A stretch of DNA of 64,000 nt. Origin: Cyrtodaria siliqua (lineage: Eukaryota; Mollusca; Bivalvia; Adapedonta; Hiatellidae). The stretch spans positions 1 through 64,000 of the forward strand of contig JAWPHD010010343.1 in the NCBI GenBank assembly GCA_037043455.1, given 5' to 3'. This document shows positions 23,452 through 34,988 of the stretch, one piece after another (position 1 is the first letter of the stretch; the number at the start of each line of letters is the position of its first letter). Both the position numbers and the translations under genes were made by a program. The notes below the pieces were generated by a model, which saw only the letters and a program-made list of their open reading frames with translations, was not told the origin of the DNA and did not search any database.

Positions 23452-24345
23452 GAGTGTAATGTGATGTCTGTGGCAGAGTGTGATGTGATGGGTGTGTGCA
23501 GTGTGATGGGATGGGTGTGGCAGAGGGTGATGGGATGGGTGTGGCAGAGGGTGATGGGATGGGTGTGGCAGAGTGTGATGGGAGGGGTGTGGCAGAGTGT
23601 GATGGGATGGGTGTGGCAGAGTGTGATGGGATGGGTGTGGCAGAGTGTGATAGGATGGGTGTGGCAGAGTGTGATGGGATGGGTGTGGCAGAGTGTGATA
23701 GGATGGGTGTGGCAGAGTGTGGTGTGATGGGAATGGCAATGTGTGGTGTGATGGAAATGGCAGAGTGTGATGTGATGGAAATGGCAGAGTGTGATGTGAT
23801 GGGAATGGCAGAGTGTGATGTGATGGGAATTGCAAAGTGTGATGTGATGAGAATGGCAGAGTGTGGTGGGATGGTGGGATGGGAATGGAAGAGTGTGATG
23901 TGATGGGAATGGCAGAGTGTGGTGTGATGGGAATGGCAGTGTGTGGTGTGATGGAAATGGCAGAGTGTGATGTGATGGGAATTGCAAAGTGTGATGTGAT
24001 GGGAATGGCAGAGTGTGGTGTGATGGGAATGGCAGTGTGTGGTGTGATGGGAATAGCAGTGTGTGATGTGCTGTGGATGGTATAGTGTGATTTGATGGGA
24101 ATAGCATAGTGTGATGGGATGGGAATGGCAAAGTGTGATGTGATGGGAATGGCACAGTGTGATGTGATGGGAATGGCAGAGTGTGATACGATGGGAATGG
24201 CAGAGTGTGATGTGATGGGAATGGCATAGTGTGATGTGATGGGAATGGCATAGTGTGATGTGATGGGAATGGCAGACTGTTATGTGATGGGAATGGGAGT
24301 GTGTGATGCTGTGATGAGTGGCAGAGCATGCTGTGGTGAGGATGA
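23452..24345 (-). repeat. 24-bp satellite array, leftward (copy 3)
   Basis: About 37 units. G-rich variant units (GATGGGATGGGTGTGG) occupy 23500-23720 next to the module side, and GGGAATGGCAGAGTGTG units the spacer side. The marker GGATGGTATAG occurs once, at about 24077. Confidence 0.95.
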
Positions 24346-24660
24346 TTGAGCATAGTATGGTATGACAGATTGTGGTATCATGAGTATGACATTGTGTAAA
24401 CTGATGAGTATGTTAGACTATGGTATAGTCTGTATGGTAGAGACTGGCTTGTTGAGTATAGTAAAGCGCTTTGCTGTAATCATCATGCCTTGCTCTATCA
24501 TACTGATCATGCCATGCTCTTCATAAGGTAGTGCATGCTATAATGGTTATGGTAGAGCGCTATGCCATGATCATCCTATCTTGCTCTATCAAACTCATCA
24601 GACTCCACACCGTCATTCTCATCATAGTACACTCGTTCTAAGCATACTACACTCTATCAT
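24346..24660. repeat. Dyad spacer between inverted 24-bp arrays (copy 3)
   Basis: Nearly identical to 3046-3365. The AAAGCGCTTT centre is at 24473-24482, flanked by TTGAGTATAGT and GCTGTAATCATCATGCC. Confidence 0.8.
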
Positions 24661-25410
24661 TCTCGTCACATCAAACTTTGACATTCCCGTCACATCACAC
24701 TCTGCAATTCCCATCCCATCACTCCCTGCCACCCACATCCCATCACACTCTGCCATTGCCATCATATCACACACTCATTCCCATCACATCACACTCTGCC
24801 CTTCCCATCACATCACACTCTGCCATTCCCATCACATCACACTCTGCCCTTCCCATCACATCACACTCTGCCATACCCATCACATCACACTCTGCCATTC
24901 CCATCACACCAAACACTGACATTCCCTTCACATCACACTCTGCCATTCCCATCCCATCACTCCCTGCCACCCACATCCCATCACACTCTGCCATTCACAT
25001 CACATCACACACTGCCATTCCCATCACATCACATTCTGTCATTCCCATCACATCAGATTCTGACATTACCATCATATTACACTCTGCCATTCCCATCACA
25101 TCACACCCTGCCATTCCACATCACGTCACACTGTGCCATTCCCATCAGATTACACTCTGCCATTCCCATCACATCACACCCTGCCAGTCACATCCCATCA
25201 CACCCTGCCATGAACATCACATCCCACTCTGCCATTCACATCCCATCACACCGTGCCATTCCCATCACATCACACTGTGCCATTCCCATCACATCACACT
25301 ATGCAATTCCCATCACATCATGCTTTGCCATTCCCATCACATCATGCTCTGCCATTCCATCACATCACACTATACCATTCCCATCACATCACACATTGTC
25401 ACCAACATTA
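24661..25410 (+). repeat. 24-bp satellite array, rightward (copy 3, short)
   Basis: About 31 units with core CACTCTGCCATTCCCATC, including two CTCCCTGCCACCCACATC units (about 24720 and 24960). Less than half the length of copies 1 and 2. Confidence 0.95.
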
Positions 25411-27600
25411 CATCTGATAACCTTCACCCAACATCGTCCTATCCCAAACAATGCCATTACAAATTAACATCCTTGATGATTGCCAGTAGTACATTTCAAA
25501 ACCATCACACTTACTTCGTTCAAGATAACCAAACATGCATTTCATCAAAAAATGTCAAAAGTACATTTAATAACCATCACCTTATGTCGTCCAAGATAGC
25601 CATCAGGACATTTAATAGCCATCACCCCACGTAATCCAAGATTGCCAACTGTACATTTAATAGCCATCACCGGATGTTGTACAAGATCCACCACGGTACA
25701 TTGAAAAACCATAGCCGTATGCCCTCCCAGATTTCACCTTTAATAACTATCACCCTATTTCATCCAAGATCGCCAACTGCACATATAGATTGCCAACTGT
25801 ACCTTTAATAACTGTTACCCTATGTCATCCAAGATTGCCAACTGTACCTTTAATAACTGTCACACTATGTCATCCAAGATCGCCAACTGTACATTTATAA
25901 CTCACCCTATGTAATTCAAGATTGCCAGCTATACATTTAATAACTGTCACCCTATCTCATCCAAGATTGCCAACTGCACGTATAGATTGCCAACTGTACC
26001 TTTAATAACTGTCACCCTATGTAATCCAATATGACATACAGTACATAAATAATCCTCATTCTACATCCTCCAAGATCATAAACAATACCTTTATTAACCA
26101 TTCCTTAACATCGTACAAGATCGCCAACTGGACATTTAATAACTGTCGCCCTATGTCATCCAAGATTGCCAACTGCACATATAGATTGCCAACTGTACCT
26201 TTAATAACTGTCACCCTTTGTCATTCAAGATTGCCACCTGCACATATAGATTGCCAACTGTACCTTTAATAACTGTCACCCAAACAATCCAAGATGACGT
26301 ATAGTACATTAATAATCTTCATTCAACATCCTCCAAGATCACAAACAATACCTTTATTAAAAATTCCTCAACATCGTACAAGATTGCCAACTGCACATAT
26401 AGATTGCCAACTGTACCTTTAATAACTGTCACCCTATGTCATCCAAGATCGCCAACTGCACATATAGATCACCAACTGTACCTTTAATAACTGTTACCCT
26501 ATGTCATCCAAGATTGCCAACTGTATCTTTAATAACTGTCACCCTATGTCATCCAAGATCGCCAACTGTACATTTATAGCTCGCCAACTGTACCTTTAAT
26601 AACTATCACCATATGTCATCCAAGATCGCCAATTGTACATTTATAACTCACCCTATGTCATCCTAGATTGCCAGCTATACATTTCATAACTGTCACCCTA
26701 TGTCATCCAAGATCGCCAACTGTACCTTTAATAACTGTCGCCCTATGTTATCCAGGATCACCAACTGTACGTTTAATAACTGTCACCCTATGTAATCCAA
26801 GATTGCTATCTGTACATTTAATAACTGTCACCCTATGTCATGCAAGATCACCGACTGTACTGTACCTTTAATAAACTGTCGCCCTATGTCATCCAAGATC
26901 ACCACCTGTACCTTTAATAACTGTCCCCCAAACAATCCAAGATGACATACAGTACATTAATAATCCTCATTCTATATCCTCCAAGATCACAAACAATACC
27001 TTTATTAACCATTCCTAAACATCGTACAAGATCGCCGACTGTACATTTAATAACTGTCACCCTATGTCGTCCAAGGTTGCCGACTGTACCTTTAATAACT
27101 GTCACCCTATGTCATCCAAGATCACCAACTGTACCTTTAATAATTGTCACCCAAAAAATCTAAGATGACATACAGTACATTAATAATCCTCATTCTACAT
27201 CCTCCAAGATCACAAACAATACCTTTATTAACCATTCCTCAACATCGTACAAGATTGCCGACTGTACATTTAATAACTGTCACCCTATGTCATCCAAGAT
27301 TGCCAACTGCACATATAGACCGCCAACTGTACCTTTAATAACTGTTACCCTATGTCATCCAAAATTGCCAACTGTACCTTTAATAACTGTCACCCTATGT
27401 AATCCAAGATGACATACAGTACATTAATAACCCTCACTTCACATTTTACGAGATCGCCAACAGTACCTGAGTAACTATCGTCCTATGTCATTCAGTATGG
27501 CCAACGTTACATTTAATATCCATCACCCCACATCCTCAAAGATTGCCGGCTGTACCTTTAATGACCATCACCCCACATCAACTAAAATTGCCAACAGTAC
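25411..27600 (+). repeat. 45-bp satellite, long diverged B-type block
   Basis: The clearest B-type block: units TTTAATAACTGTCACCC, TATGTCATCCAAGATCGCC and AACTGTACC add up to 45 bp, the same register as the A-type unit. An extra segment of about 20 bp (AACTGCACATATAGATTGCC) is inserted in many units between 25780 and 27320. CATACAGTACATTAATAATCC with an ACAAACAATACC unit forms another recurrent pair. Not coding. Confidence 0.9.
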
Positions 27601-30180
27601 CTTTATTTACCAACATCCCATGTCCTCCAAAATGGACAACATTACCTTTAATAACCACCATCCCAGGTCCTCCAAAATGGACAACATTACCTTTAATGAC
27701 CATCACCTCACATCATCTAAAATTGCCAACAGTACCTTTAATTACCAACATCTAAGGTCCTCCAAAATGGACAACATTACCTTTAATTACCACCATCCCA
27801 GGTCCTCCAAAATGGACAACATTACCTTTAATGACCATCACCCCCACAACCTCCAAGACATCTAATAGCCATCACCCCACATCCTCAAATATTGTCGGCT
27901 GTACTTTTAATGACATCATCTAAAATTGCCCACAGTACCTTTAACAATCATCAAACATCGTCTAAGATCACCAACATTACCTTTAATTACCACCATCTCA
28001 GGTCATCCAAAACGGACGACAGTACCTTTAATTACCACCATCCCAAGTCCTCCAAAAAGGACAACAATACCTTTAATTACCACCATCCAAGGTCCTCCAA
28101 AATGGACAACATTACCTTTAATTACCACCATCCCAGGTCCTCCAAAATGGACAACATTGTAACCTTTAATTACCACCATCCCAGGTCCTCCAAAATGGAC
28201 AATATTACCTTTAATTACCATCATCCCAGGTCCTCCCAAATGGACAACATTACCTTTAATTACCACCATCCCAGGTCCTCCAAAATGGACAATATTGTAA
28301 CCTTTAATTAACACCATCCCAGGTCCTTCAAAATGGACAATATTGTAACCTTTAATTACCACCATCCCAGGTCCTTCAAAATGGACAATATTACCTTTAA
28401 TTACCACCATCCCAGGTCCTCCAAAATGGACAATATTACCTTTAATTACCACCATCCCAGGTCCTCCAAAATGGACAACATTACCTTTAATTACCGCCAT
28501 CCCAGGTCCTCCAAAATGGACAACATTACCTTTTATTACCCATCCCAGGTCCTCCAAAATGGACAACATTACCTTTAGTTACCACCATCCCAGGTCCTCC
28601 AAAATGGAAAACATTACCTTTAATTATCACCATCCCAGGTCCTCCAAAATGGACAACATTACCTTTAATTACCACCATTCCAAGTCCTCCAAAATGGACA
28701 ACATTACCTTTAATTACCACCATCCCAGGTCCTCCAAAATGGACAACATCACCTTTAATTAACATCATCCCAAGTCCTCCAAAATGGACAACATTACCAT
28801 TTATTACCACCATCCCAGGTCTTCCAAAATGGACAACATTACCTTTAATTACCCATCCCAGGTCTTCCAAAATGGACAACATTACCTTTAAATACCCATC
28901 CCATGTCCTCCAAAATGGACCACATTACCTTTAATTACCCATCCCAGGTCTTCCAAAATGGACAACATTACCATTAATTACCCATCCCAGGTCCTCCAAA
29001 ATCTACAACATTACCTTTAATTGCCACCACCCCACATCCTCCAAAAAGGACAACATTACCTTTAATTACCCAACCCAGGTCTTCCAAAATGGACAACATT
29101 ACCTTTAATTACCACCATCCCAGGTCCTCCAAAATGTACAACATTACCTTTAATTGCCACCATCCCAGGTCCTCCAAAATGGACAACATTACCTTTAATT
29201 ATTACCATCCCAGGTCTTCCAAAATGGACAACATTACCTTTAATTACCACCATCCCAGGTCCTCCATAATGGACAACATTAAGTTTAATTACCATCACCC
29301 CACATCCTCCAAAATGGACAACATTACCTTTAATTACCACCATCCCAGGTCCTCAAAAACGGATAACATTACCTTTAATTACCACCATCCCATGTCCTCC
29401 AAATGGACAACATAGCCTTTAATTACCACCATCCCAGGTCCTCCAAAATGGACAACATTAACTTTAATTACGATCACCCCACTTCCTCCAAAATGGACAA
29501 CAGTAACTTTAATTGCCACCATACCATGTCCTCCAAAATGGACAACATTACCTTAATTATTACCATCACAGGTTCTCCAAAATGGACAACATTACCCTCA
29601 ATTACCATCATCCCAGGTCCTCCAAAATCTACAACATTACCTTTAATTGCCACCATCCCAGGTCCACCAAAATGGACAACATTACCTTTAATTACCACCA
29701 TCCCAGGTCCTCCAAAATGGACAACATTACCTTTAATTGCCACCATCCCAGGTCCTCCAAAATGGACAACATTACCTTTAATTACCACCATCCCAGGTCC
29801 TCCAAAATGGACAACATTACCTGTAATTACCACCATCCCAGGTCCTCCAAAATGGACAACATTGCCTTTAATTACCACCATCCCAGGTCCTCCAAAATGG
29901 ACAACATTACCTTTAATTACCACCATCCCAGGTCCTCCAAAATGGACAACATTACCTTTAATTGCCACCATCCCAGGTCCTCCAAAATGGACAGCATTGC
30001 CTTTAATTGCCACCATCCCAGGTCCTCCAAAATGGACAACATTACCTTTAATTGCCACCATCCCAGGTCCTCCAAAATGGACAACATTGCCTTTAATTAC
30101 CGCCATCCCAGGTCCTCCAAAATGGACAACATTAACTTTAATTACGATCATCCCACTTCCTCCAAAATGGACAACAGTAA
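27601..30180 (+). repeat. 45-bp satellite, homogenised A-type array (copy 3)
   Basis: About 57 units with core CCAAAATGGACAACATTACC. Several units carry an extra two bases giving ACATTGTAACC (28155, 28295, 28345). The part 28850-29480 has private variants (GGACCACATTACC, AAAATGTACAACATTACC) that reappear inverted at 33155-33785. Confidence 0.95.
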
Positions 30181-30476
30181 CTTTAATAATCATCATCATA
30201 CGTCATCCAAGATCGATAACTGAACCTTTAATAACCACCACCCTACGTTTTCTCAAGAATGCCAACTGTAATTTTAATAACCACCACCTCACATCCTTTC
30301 AAGATGGCCAACATTAAATTTAATAAACATCACTCTACGACATATAGAATTGCCTTTAATTACCACCATCCCAGGTCCTCCAAAATGGACAATGTTAACT
30401 TTAATTACGATCACCGATTGTATTTGGGGTTACTGTAGTCAAGTTCAAGGTCACTTTCCATGTTTTTTTTAGCTCT
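30181..30476 (+). repeat. B-type edge, short A-type piece and linker fragment
   Basis: B-type units to about 30352, then one and a half A-type units, then a fragment of the 150-bp linker (GATTGTATTTGGGGTTACTG) leading to the next 315-bp block. The mixture indicates recombination breakpoints at about 30352 and 30415. Confidence 0.7.
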
Positions 30477-31575
30477 ACTTCTACTGGCCGCTTATGCGAT
30501 TACTCTTCGTCCGTCGTCCATCTGTCCGTCCATCCGTCTGTCCGTCTGTCTGTTAGCAATTTTATACAATCGACATCTCCTCTGAAACCGCTTGAAGGAT
30601 TTTTATGAAACTTAATCTGATATTTGGGATAGTCCCTCTCAGATTTGTGGTTTTCACGACCTCCAGTAATCCAAGATGGCCGCCATAGCTAAAATTAGGT
30701 CAAATTTAAGGAAATTTCAAACGACATCTCCTCCGAAACCACTTATTCCATTCTTGTTAAATATCATATACATGTTCCTTGGGTTAACCTCTATCAAGTT
30801 TGTGTTTTTTGTTATTGTCAAATAATCAAAATGGCCGCCACTGCGACCCAAAGTTTACATAAGAGTTATATAGGAAAAGGCTAAAAAAATTACATCTTCT
30901 CTGAAACCGCCTGAAAGATTTTGATGAAACTTAAGCACAATAATATTTGGGATAGTCCCTCTCAGTTTTCACGGCCTCTAGTCATCCAACATGGCCACCA
31001 TAGCTAAAACTAGGTCAAATTTAAGGAAATTTCAAACGACATCTCCTCCGAAACCAATTATTCCATTCTACTGAAATATCATATACATGTTCCTTGGGTT
31101 GGCATCTATCAAGTTTATGTTTTTCGTTATCGTCGAATAATCAAAATGGCCGCCACAGCGACTCAAAGTTTATATAGGAAAAGGTTAAAAATTACATCTT
31201 CTGTGAAACCGCTTGAAGGATTTTGATGAAACTTAATTACAATGATATTTGGAATAGTGTCTCTCAGATTTGTGTTTTTCGCGGCCGCCAGTTATCCAAG
31301 ATGGCCGCCATGGCTAAAACTAGGTCAATTTAAGGAAATTTCAAACAACATCTCCGAAACCACTTATTCCCTTCTACTAAAATATCAAATGCATGTTCCT
31401 GTTGTTGGCCTCTATCAAGTTTGTGTTTTTCGTTGTCGTCAAACATTCAAAATGGCCGCCACGAAAACCCAAAGTTTACATAGAGTTATATATAGAAAAC
31501 ATGTTTCTTTCGTTGGCCTCTATCGTGTTTATGTTTTTGAATCACATCATACAAGTAGAGCGTCTACAGGCCCTC
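30477..31575 (+). repeat. ~315-bp modules, copy 4
   Basis: Begins TTAGCTCTACTTCTACTGG with a GTCCGTC-rich leader. Three and a half modules follow, with CCAAGATGGCCGCCAT boxes at about 30672 and 31299 and CCAACATGGCCACCAT at about 30987. It ends near CTACAGGCCCTCTTGGGCC. The frames through it are not coding. Confidence 0.75.
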
Positions 31576-31735
31576 TTGGGCCTTTTGTTTTAAATAGTAT
31601 CCTAGTCCTTCTTCACTGCTCTACATGTTTTTAAAACACACTGTAGATTGTGCCAGTCTTTCTTTACCACTCTATACACTCTTAAATACACCAGTATAGT
31701 GTGCCAGTCTTTCTTTACCATTCTATACATTTTTA
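31576..31735 (+). repeat. 51-bp satellite, short block
   Basis: Three units with TATAGTGTGCCAGTCTTTC and ACTCTATACACTCTTAAATAC. Same family as 43081-43235, 45409-45815 and around the SINE at 46285. Confidence 0.75.
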
Positions 31736-32580
31736 GGATTTGGATCACTCTTCGTCTGTCCGTCGTCGTCTAGTCGTCTGTCCTCGTTAACTTTTACCTC
31801 GTAAGACGATAGGGCCTTCATTTTTCATCTGATCTTCACCAAACTTTAACAAATTGTTAATATCAATGAAAGCTCAGACAAATTGAAAAACCAGCTAGAT
31901 CGGACCAGTAACAGTGGAGTTTTGGTCCTTGATTTAGTTGTAAATGCTATAGTTTGCCTCAAGACGATAGGGCCTTCATTTTTCATCTGATCTTTACCAA
32001 ACTTTAACAAATTGTTAATATCAATTAAAGCTCAGACGAGTTCAAAAACCAGCTAGATCGAACCAGTAACAGAGGAGTTATGGTCCTTGATTTAGTTGTA
32101 AATGCTATAGTTTGCCTCAAGACGATAGGGCCTTCATTTTCATTCGATCTTTACCAAACTTTATGAGATTGTTAATATCAATGAAAGATCACAGGAGTTC
32201 GAAAACTAGTCATATCGGACCAGTAACAGCAGAGTTATTGCCCTTGATTTAGTTAAAAATGCAATATTTTGCCTCGTTAAGTCTATCATGTCTATAGGGC
32301 CTTCAGTTTTCATCCGATCTTTACCAAACTGTACCAGATTGTTACTATCAATGAAAGCCAGCCAGATTGAACCAGTAACAGCTGATTTATGGCTCTTGAT
32401 TGTAAATGCTATATTTTGCCTCGTTATGATGTCTAGTTGTGCCAAGCGCAGTATATCAATGAAATCTTGGACAAGTTTGAAAACCAGCTAGATCTTTTTA
32501 GTAATGACAGTTAGGGCCCTTGATTTGTTAAAAAATGCTGTATTGTATTTTCCTTTGTTAAATCTGTAGTCACTGCATTT
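31736..32580 (+). repeat. ~158-bp tandem modules (GACGATAGGGCCTTCATT type)
   Basis: GACGATAGGGCCTTCATTTT begins at about 31805, 31963 and 32121, a period of 158 bp, with a more diverged fourth unit near 32290. Each unit carries ACCAAACTTTAACAAATTG and CCAGCTAGATCG. Dispersed bivalve-type repeat, not coding. Confidence 0.8.
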
Positions 32581-33150
32581 TTAGCTCTACTGGCCAAAGG
32601 CCAGGCGAGCTGATGCGATGACTTTTTGTCCGCCATCCATCTGTCTGTCTGTCCGTCTGTACGTCTGTTAGCAATTTTATAAAATCGACATCTCCTCAGA
32701 AACCGCTTGAAGGAACTTTACATAGTTATAACGTTAAAAATGACATCTCTGAAACCGCTTGAAGGATTTGGATGAAACTTAAATCACAATGATCTTTGGG
32801 ATAGTTCCTCTCAGATTTGTGTTTTTGCGGCTGCCAGTCATCCAAGATGGCCACCATGGCTAAAACTAGGTAAAATTTAAGGAAATTTCAGATGACATCT
32901 CCTCCAAAACCACTTATTCCATTCTTGTGAAATACAATATACGTGTTCCTTGGGTTGGCCTCTATCAAGTTTGTGTTTTTCGTTATCGTCAAATAATCAA
33001 AATGGCCACCACGGCGACCCAAAGTTTACATAGAGTTATATAGGAAAAGGTTGAAAATGACATTTTCTCTGAAAACCGCTTGAAGGATTTTGATGAAACC
33101 TAATTACCATGATATTTGGGATTTGTGTTTTTCATGGCGGCTAGTCACCT
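32581..33150 (+). repeat. ~315-bp modules, copy 5
   Basis: Begins TTTAGCTCTACTGGCC AAAGGCCAG (a small palindrome), then a GTCTGTC leader and just under two modules. It is cut at AGTCACCTAAG by the inverted 45-bp array. Confidence 0.75.
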
Positions 33151-34988
33151 AAGTGGGGTGATCGTAATTAAAGTTAATGTTGTCCATTTTGGAGGACCTG
33201 GGATGGTGGTAATTAAAGGCTATGTTGTCCATTTGGAGGACATGGGATGGTGGTAATTAAAGGTAATGTTATCCGTTTTTGAGGACCTGGGATGGTGGTA
33301 ATTAAAGGTAATGTTGTCCATTTTGGAGGATGTGGGGTGATGGTAATTAAACTTAATGTTGTCCATTTTGGAGGACCTGGAATGGTGGTAATTAAAGGTA
33401 ATGTTGTCCATTTTGGAAGACCTGGGATGGTAATAATTAAAGGTAATGTTGTCCATTTTGGAGGACCTTGGATGGTGGCAATTAAAGGTAATGTTGTACA
33501 TTTTGGAGGACCTGGGATGGTGGTAATTAAAGGTAATGTTGTCCATTTTGGAAGACCTGGGTTGGGTAATTAAAGGTAATGTTGTCCTTTTTGGAGGATG
33601 TGGGGTGGTGGCAATTAAAGGTAATGTTGTAGATTTTGGAGGACCTGGGATGGGTAATTAATGGTAATGTTGTCCATTTTGGAAGACCTGGGATGGGTAA
33701 TTAAAGGTAATGTGGTCCATTTTGGAGGAAATGGGATGGGTATTTAAAGGCAATGTTGTCCATTTTGGAAGACCTGGGATGGGTAAAGGTAATGTTGTCC
33801 ATTTTGGAAGACCTGGGATGGGTAATTAAAGGTAATGCTGTCCATTTTGGAGGACCTGTGATGGTGGTATTTAAAGGTAATGTTGTCCATTTTGGAAGAC
33901 CTGGGAAGGGTAATTAAAGGTAATGTTGTCCATTTTGGAGGACCTGGGATGGGTAATTAAAGGTAATGCTGTCCATTTTGGAGGACCTGTGATGGTGGTA
34001 ATTAAAGGTAATGTTGTCCATTTTGGAAGACCTGGGATGGGTAATTAAAGGTAATGTTGTCCATTTTGGAGGACCTGGGATGGTGATAATTAAAGGTAAT
34101 GTTGTTCATTTTGGAGGACTTGGGATGGTGGTAATTAAAGGTAATGTTGGCGATCGTTGACGATGTCTGATGATTGTAAAGGTACTGGTGGCAATTTTAG
34201 ATGATGTGGAGTGATGGTCATTAAAGGTATAACCGGCCATCTTTGAGGATGTGGGGTGATGGCTATTAGGTGTTTTGGAGGTTGTTGAGTGATGGTAATT
34301 AAAGGTAATGTTGTCCATTTTGGAGAACCTGGGATGGTGGTAATTAAAGGTAATGTTGTCCATTTTGGAGGACCTGGGATGTTGGTAATTAAAGGTACTG
34401 TTGGCAATTTTAGAAGATGTGGGGTGATGGTTATTAAAGGTAATGCTGTCCATTTTGGAGGACCTGTGATGGTGGTAATTACAGGTAATGTTGTCCATTT
34501 TGGAAGACCTGGGAAGGGTAATTAAAGGTAATGTTGTCCATTTTGGAGGACCTGGGATGGGTAATTAAAGGTAATGCTGTCCATTTTGGAGGACCTGTGA
34601 TGGTGGTAATTAAAGGTAATGTTGTCCATTTTGGAAGACCTGGGATGGGTAATTAAAGGTAATGTTGTCCATTTTGGAAGACCTGGGATGGGTAATTAAA
34701 GGTAATGTTGTCCATTTTGGAGGACCTGGGATGGGTAATTAAAGGTAATGCTGTCCATTTTGGAGGACCTGTGATGGTGGTAATTAAAGGTAATGTTGTC
34801 CATTTTGGAAGACCTGGGAAGGGTAATTAAAGGTAATGTTGTCCATTTTGGAGGACCTGGGATGGGTAATTAAAGGTAATGCTGTCCATTTTGGAGGACC
34901 TGTGATGGTGGTAATTAAAGGTAATGTTGTCCATTTTGGAAGACCTGGGATGGGTAATTAAAGGTAATGTTGTCCATTTTGGAGGACC
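33151..34988 (-). repeat. 45-bp satellite, A-type array in inverted orientation
   Basis: About 41 units read as GGTAATGTTGTCCATTTTGG, opposite to every other A-type array in the window. The left part is an inverted copy of 28850-29480. The section 34106-34460 is an inverted copy of 35578-35932. Orientation flips at 34985-34988 with ACCT shared by both sides. Confidence 0.95.

Noticed and set aside
31242..31634. 130-codon frame in the 315-bp modules, and similar frames at 45336-45767
   Set aside because: Made of dispersed modules and 51-bp satellite units; composition follows the repeats.
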